Below, piece by piece: positions 14,183 through 17,732 of a DNA stretch of 17,732 nt. The stretch is from NCBI GenBank assembly GCA_910587185.1, contig CAJULY010000030.1:1-17732 (forward strand). Direction: 5' to 3'. This stretch comes from an uncultured Muribaculaceae bacterium (lineage in GTDB: Bacteria > Bacteroidota > Bacteroidia > Bacteroidales > Muribaculaceae). The position numbers and the translations under genes were made by a program. Each line of letters begins with the position of its first letter. Position 1 is the first letter of the stretch. The notes below the pieces were generated by a model. It did no database searches. It was not told the origin of the DNA and saw only the letters and a program-made list of their open reading frames with translations.

Positions 14183-17170
14183 ATGGAACTGATACTTCAA
14201 TCCTCGTTGCCGCATCAGCAAAAGGCGGTGGACGCAGTAGCCGATGTATTCAAGGATACATGGGTTAAGTCGCCTGTGCACTACTATTCCAATCCTGAAA
14301 TAACCATTTTTAAGGATGGAGTCGGAGATAACATCCGTAGTATTCAAGCTACCAACAAGATTCCACATGAGTATGGTGGATATACGCATGAACCAACATG
14401 TCTGAATCTTGATATTAAGATGGAGACCGGCACCGGAAAGACTTACGTTTATGTTCAGACCATGTTTGAGCTCCATAAACGCTATGGAATCAATAAATTT
14501 ATAGTAGCTGTGCCTACATTGCCAATCAAAGCAGGCGCACGGCAGTTTATGGAGGATGAATATGTAAAGCGTCATTTCCGGGATGTTTGTGGATATGACG
14601 CAGAAATTGACTTGCTTACACTTGAACCTCCCAAGAAGAAAAAGAAGGGAAGACAATATTTTCCTGCCGCTGTAAGTGAATTTGTCAAAGGGTCATGTCA
14701 AGACACTAAGAAAATTTTCGTCCTTTTAGTAAACATGCAACTACTGAAGGATGCGAAGAACTATATACTAAGCAGAGATGATTATGGCAATGTTGTGGAA
14801 GGCTTTTATCGCCCGTATAATGCGCTTAAAGCCACACGCTCGTTTGTAATTATCGATGAACCCCACAAATTTTCGAGAGAGCAGAAAGCTTTCAGCATCA
14901 TACAGACGGAGATTGCCCCACAATGTATCATCAGATTTGGTGCAACATTCCCCGAAGTCACAATTGGTAAAGGAAAGAATAAGAAGACAATCAAGGACTA
15001 CCAGAATCTCCTTTATGATCTTAATGCTTGTCAGTCGTTCAATCGAGGGCTGATTAAAGGTGTTGCTAAAGAACATTTTGAGCCGATTTCACAAAAGAAT
15101 GAGAAAATCAAGTTGATGTCGGTAACTAAAAACGATTCAGCTACATTTCAACACAAACAGGAGGATTCCCCGACAAGGAGTTTCCAACTCCGTATAGGTG
15201 ATTCACTCTCACAGATCGCAGATGAGCTGACCGGACTTACCATCCAGACTATTGATAAAAACTCCATCGAACTTTCCAACGGACAAATTAAAACTGTCGG
15301 TGAGGAAATGGACGTAGACGTTTTCATGAGTTCCTATCAAGAACAAATGATTCGTCTTGCCTTGGAGAGACATTTTGAAACAGAACGCCATAATTTCTCT
15401 AGTAGAACTTTTAAGATTAAAACTCTTGCACTATTCTTTATTGATGATATAACGTCGTATAGGAAGAGTGAAGATGGGAAGAAACCATACATACTTGAAA
15501 CCTTTGAACGATTGCTCAAAGAAAAGCTTAAAGACACAATAGGCAAACTCTCGGAGCAAGAAAACGAATATCGAGAATATCTGGAAGCCAGTCTGAAAAA
15601 TATCAGAGCTTGCCACGCCGGATATTTTGCACAAGATAATAGATCTTCGGATGAAAGTATTGCCGAGGAGGTTAATGATATCCTTAACGGAAAAAAACAA
15701 TTGCTTTCGTTTGTGGATAAAGACGGTAATCCCATGCTCAGAAGGTTTCTGTTTTCAAAATGGACTCTAAAGGAAGGCTGGGATAACCCCAATGTATTCA
15801 CCATTGCAAAATTACGTTCAAGTGGAAGTGATATTTCCAAGCTACAAGAAGTTGGTCGCGGTCTGCGTCTTCCTGTTGATGAGTGTGGCAACCGCATTTC
15901 CAATGAGGAATTCACATTAAATTATATTGTAGATTTTACAGAAGCTGATTTTGCAAAGAAACTCGTTGAGCAGATAAACAGTGAGATCCCGGAATCAGTT
16001 ACACTCTCTTTGGAAATCATTCAACAGGTAGCGCAAAAAATGGGAACCGATGCAACCATTCTATTTGTTGAATTACTGACTAAAAAATATGTAGATCTTA
16101 AATATAATATTATTCCCGAAAATAAATCTTCATTCTTTGAGGAATACCCATTATTCAAGTCCGGACTTGAAAGCGGAAAAGTAAAAGATCGCAACAGCAA
16201 ACCCAATCATCCTGTCAAAATCAGGAAGGCAAGGTTTGAAGAGTTGAGAGAACTATGGGAGAAGCTAAACCAACGATATACTATTTGGTATGATCCCGAC
16301 CTCAATGTCGAAATTGAGAAGGCTCTTGATACAATACTTGAAACAGGAAATATTTTTACAGATAGAGTTATCTCCAGCCGTAGAGACATTGTTGTTAGTG
16401 ATGGCAATTATATGTCATCTAATTCAGACAGTGGTGTCCAATATACCATTAATCAAGCATTACCATATGGCGTGTTCTTGAAACGAGTGTCGGATGCTAC
16501 AAATATTTCTCTTGAGAAGATACATAGTGCAATCTGTCGCTATACAAAGAAGTCAGGAAAAATTAAGGATTCACATTTCAATGAACAAGCTATAAGCGCA
16601 CTTGTTCAAGCATTCACTGATTGGAAGATTGAGACCTTACAAGGGCGTTTCAGATATAAGAAAACCAATTGCTCAACAGGGGCCACGGCACTTACCTATG
16701 CTGACGGTAGCGTCAGAGACGAAATCGCTCAGGGTCGAATAGGTGTCAAGATGAAAGGAGGAGATGCCGCAGAAAAGTATCTGTATGATGCGAAAGCATA
16801 CGATTCCCCTCTTGAACTTGAAGACATCGAATCCGATATTGACGGAGGCCTTTCCGAAATAGCTGAAGTTGTAGTCTATGGCAAAATTCCTCGGAGTAGT
16901 ATTGCTATACCAACGATTGCCGGTGGAACATATAGCCCTGACTTCATGTATGTGGTCAAAAAAGCCAACGGTGATAAAGAACTTAATATTGTAGTTGAGA
17001 CCAAGGACGTTGAGAATAAATCAACCCTCCGTGGTGTGGAAGCAGCAAAAATCAAATGTGCAGAGATCTTTTTTAAGAACCTCTCCGCGCAGGGCTACAA
17101 CGTCCATTTCCGCACGCAGCTCAATAACAAGAAGATGCTCCAGATTGTAAAAGATGTGCTAAATCAATAA
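14183..17170 (+). CDS. res: Type III restriction endonuclease, helicase-nuclease subunit (Res)
   Basis: Together with Mod this subunit uses ATP to communicate between two unmodified sites and then cuts DNA. The 995-residue product is a superfamily 2 ATPase fused to a nuclease, of normal size for Res. Motif I (Walker A) is METGTGKT (80-87), motif II DEPH (225-228), motif III FGATFP (252-257) and motif VI EVGRGLRLP (556-564). The C-terminal endonuclease of the PD-(D/E)XK type is visible as P919-D920 followed by E939-T-K941. All key residues are present, so the enzyme looks active. It starts 1 nt after the mod stop codon and ends 2 nt before the next gene, indicating a single operon with Mod made first. 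A type III system fits better than type I because there is no HsdS and Mod is beta-class. Confidence 0.95.
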   Translation: MELILQSSLPHQQKAVDAVADVFKDTWVKSPVHYYSNPEITIFKDGVGDNIRSIQATNKIPHEYGGYTHEPTCLNLDIKMETGTGKTYVYVQTMFELHKRYGINKFIVAVPTLPIKAGARQFMEDEYVKRHFRDVCGYDAEIDLLTLEPPKKKKKGRQYFPAAVSEFVKGSCQDTKKIFVLLVNMQLLKDAKNYILSRDDYGNVVEGFYRPYNALKATRSFVIIDEPHKFSREQKAFSIIQTEIAPQCIIRFGATFPEVTIGKGKNKKTIKDYQNLLYDLNACQSFNRGLIKGVAKEHFEPISQKNEKIKLMSVTKNDSATFQHKQEDSPTRSFQLRIGDSLSQIADELTGLTIQTIDKNSIELSNGQIKTVGEEMDVDVFMSSYQEQMIRLALERHFETERHNFSSRTFKIKTLALFFIDDITSYRKSEDGKKPYILETFERLLKEKLKDTIGKLSEQENEYREYLEASLKNIRACHAGYFAQDNRSSDESIAEEVNDILNGKKQLLSFVDKDGNPMLRRFLFSKWTLKEGWDNPNVFTIAKLRSSGSDISKLQEVGRGLRLPVDECGNRISNEEFTLNYIVDFTEADFAKKLVEQINSEIPESVTLSLEIIQQVAQKMGTDATILFVELLTKKYVDLKYNIIPENKSSFFEEYPLFKSGLESGKVKDRNSKPNHPVKIRKARFEELRELWEKLNQRYTIWYDPDLNVEIEKALDTILETGNIFTDRVISSRRDIVVSDGNYMSSNSDSGVQYTINQALPYGVFLKRVSDATNISLEKIHSAICRYTKKSGKIKDSHFNEQAISALVQAFTDWKIETLQGRFRYKKTNCSTGATALTYADGSVRDEIAQGRIGVKMKGGDAAEKYLYDAKAYDSPLELEDIESDIDGGLSEIAEVVVYGKIPRSSIAIPTIAGGTYSPDFMYVVKKANGDKELNIVVETKDVENKSTLRGVEAAKIKCAEIFFKNLSAQGYNVHFRTQLNNKKMLQIVKDVLNQ

Positions 17171-17172
17171 CT

Positions 17173-17712
17173 ATGCAAATACAAAAAATAATATTTATAA
17201 ATCGCGCTCCATTTGAACATCTTGAATTAGATTTTAAGCAAAATGGAATCAATGTCTTAACTGCAATAAATGGTAAAGGGAAAACAACAATTATTTCTCA
17301 TATTGTTGATGCGTTCCATGAACTAGCGCGAGAGGTATATCCGTCGACTTATGAAGGTAAAGAAAATAAGTTCTATAGAGTATCGTCTTCTTTGTTTAAT
17401 CTTGATAAGTCTAAATATTCTTTGGTTTACATTCGGTTTATTGACGATGACGACCTGATTGATTATCTTGATTGTCGAGGGCGTATTACTGCGGATGAAT
17501 TTAAATCAATAGTTCCAGATATACTTATAGATTATGGTAGATTAAAGAACATACTAGACAACGCGCCTTGTGCTAAAATAGCCTCTCCCAATTGTATAAA
17601 GACAAAAATAGAGCGTCTTTACGAAAATAATGTTATAACATATTTCCCTGCTTATAGGTATGAGCAGCCTGTTTATCTTCAGGGCTGGCGCATGAGATTT
17701 AACTTTCCTTAA
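17173..17712 (+). CDS. N-terminal part of an AAA/ABC-like ATP-binding protein (possibly truncated)
   Basis: The frame encodes 179 residues and ends at TAA 17710-17712, just 20 nt from the window edge. The start resembles the RecF/SMC/OLD-type ATPase head: strand IIFINRAPFEHLELDF, then Walker A NGKGKTT in AINGKGKTTIISH (about 31-43), and later VITYFPAYRYEQP (about 153-165). Proteins with this kind of head are normally several hundred residues long. The ABC signature and Walker B come far downstream and are missing here. The two other forward frames also stop, at 17723-17725 and 17727-17729, so no single frameshift keeps the gene open to the window edge. It begins 2 nt after res and so belongs to the same operon, suggesting an accessory role in the restriction module. 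It may be broken, interrupted by an insertion, or misassembled at the edge. Confidence 0.7.
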   Translation: MQIQKIIFINRAPFEHLELDFKQNGINVLTAINGKGKTTIISHIVDAFHELAREVYPSTYEGKENKFYRVSSSLFNLDKSKYSLVYIRFIDDDDLIDYLDCRGRITADEFKSIVPDILIDYGRLKNILDNAPCAKIASPNCIKTKIERLYENNVITYFPAYRYEQPVYLQGWRMRFNFP

Positions 17713-17732
17713 AAACCTTGAGTAAATAGTCA

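Noticed and set aside
12298..17170. Type I restriction, BREX or DISARM locus
   Set aside because: There is no HsdS, PglX/PglZ, BrxL or DrmA-like gene, and the beta-class Mod plus Res with a C-terminal PD-(D/E)XK site is diagnostic of type III.

Overview
The window looks like a chromosomal segment from an anaerobic gut member of the Bacteroidales. Muribaculaceae is my best guess, but this rests on protein flavour only. Supporting signs are Bacteroidota-type -7 promoter boxes (TAnnTTTG), few Shine-Dalgarno sequences, a methylmalonyl-CoA decarboxylase operon of the propionate-forming succinate pathway, and a lamin-tail/OadG fusion protein. There are no tRNA or rRNA genes, CRISPR arrays or recognisable insertion sequences.

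Layout: (1) 1-3480, + strand: a translation operon, thrS-infC-rpmI-rplT, preceded by a promoter and a perfect 12-bp hairpin near the predicted mRNA 5' end, and closed by a strong terminator at 3441-3476. (2) 3500-3856, - strand: a small conserved-looking protein of unknown function, convergent with rplT. (3) 4003-8837, - strand: the operon mce-mmdA-oadG-mmdC-mmdB. It encodes methylmalonyl-CoA epimerase and the sodium-pumping, biotin-dependent methylmalonyl-CoA decarboxylase, with its own promoter and terminator. (4) 8910-9641, - strand: a secreted SH3-domain protein, divergent from (5) dnaK (9934-11838, + strand), which ends in a strong terminator. (6) 12089-17712, + strand: a tightly packed accessory module of a small XRE-type regulator, a type III restriction-modification methyltransferase (Mod), its restriction helicase-nuclease (Res), and the N-terminal part of an ATP-binding AAA/ABC-like protein. 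Neighbouring reading frames in this module overlap by 1 nt or are separated by 1-2 nt.

Modules 1-5 are ordinary housekeeping and energy-metabolism genes. In the decarboxylase operon, Mce interconverts the methylmalonyl-CoA epimers. MmdA transfers the carboxyl group to biotin on MmdC, and MmdB releases CO2 while exporting Na+. The OadG-like protein anchors the complex and carries an unusual extracytoplasmic lamin-tail domain.

Module 6 is visibly more A+T-rich, begins just after the dnaK terminator, and is the likeliest horizontally acquired part. Its most interesting aspects are the regulator translationally coupled to a type III system (with a possible operator at its own start) and the fourth gene. 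That gene's reading frame stops after 179 codons, with stops in all three forward frames in the last 23 bases of the window. It is therefore either a broken gene, the site of a frameshift or insertion, or an assembly-edge artefact.
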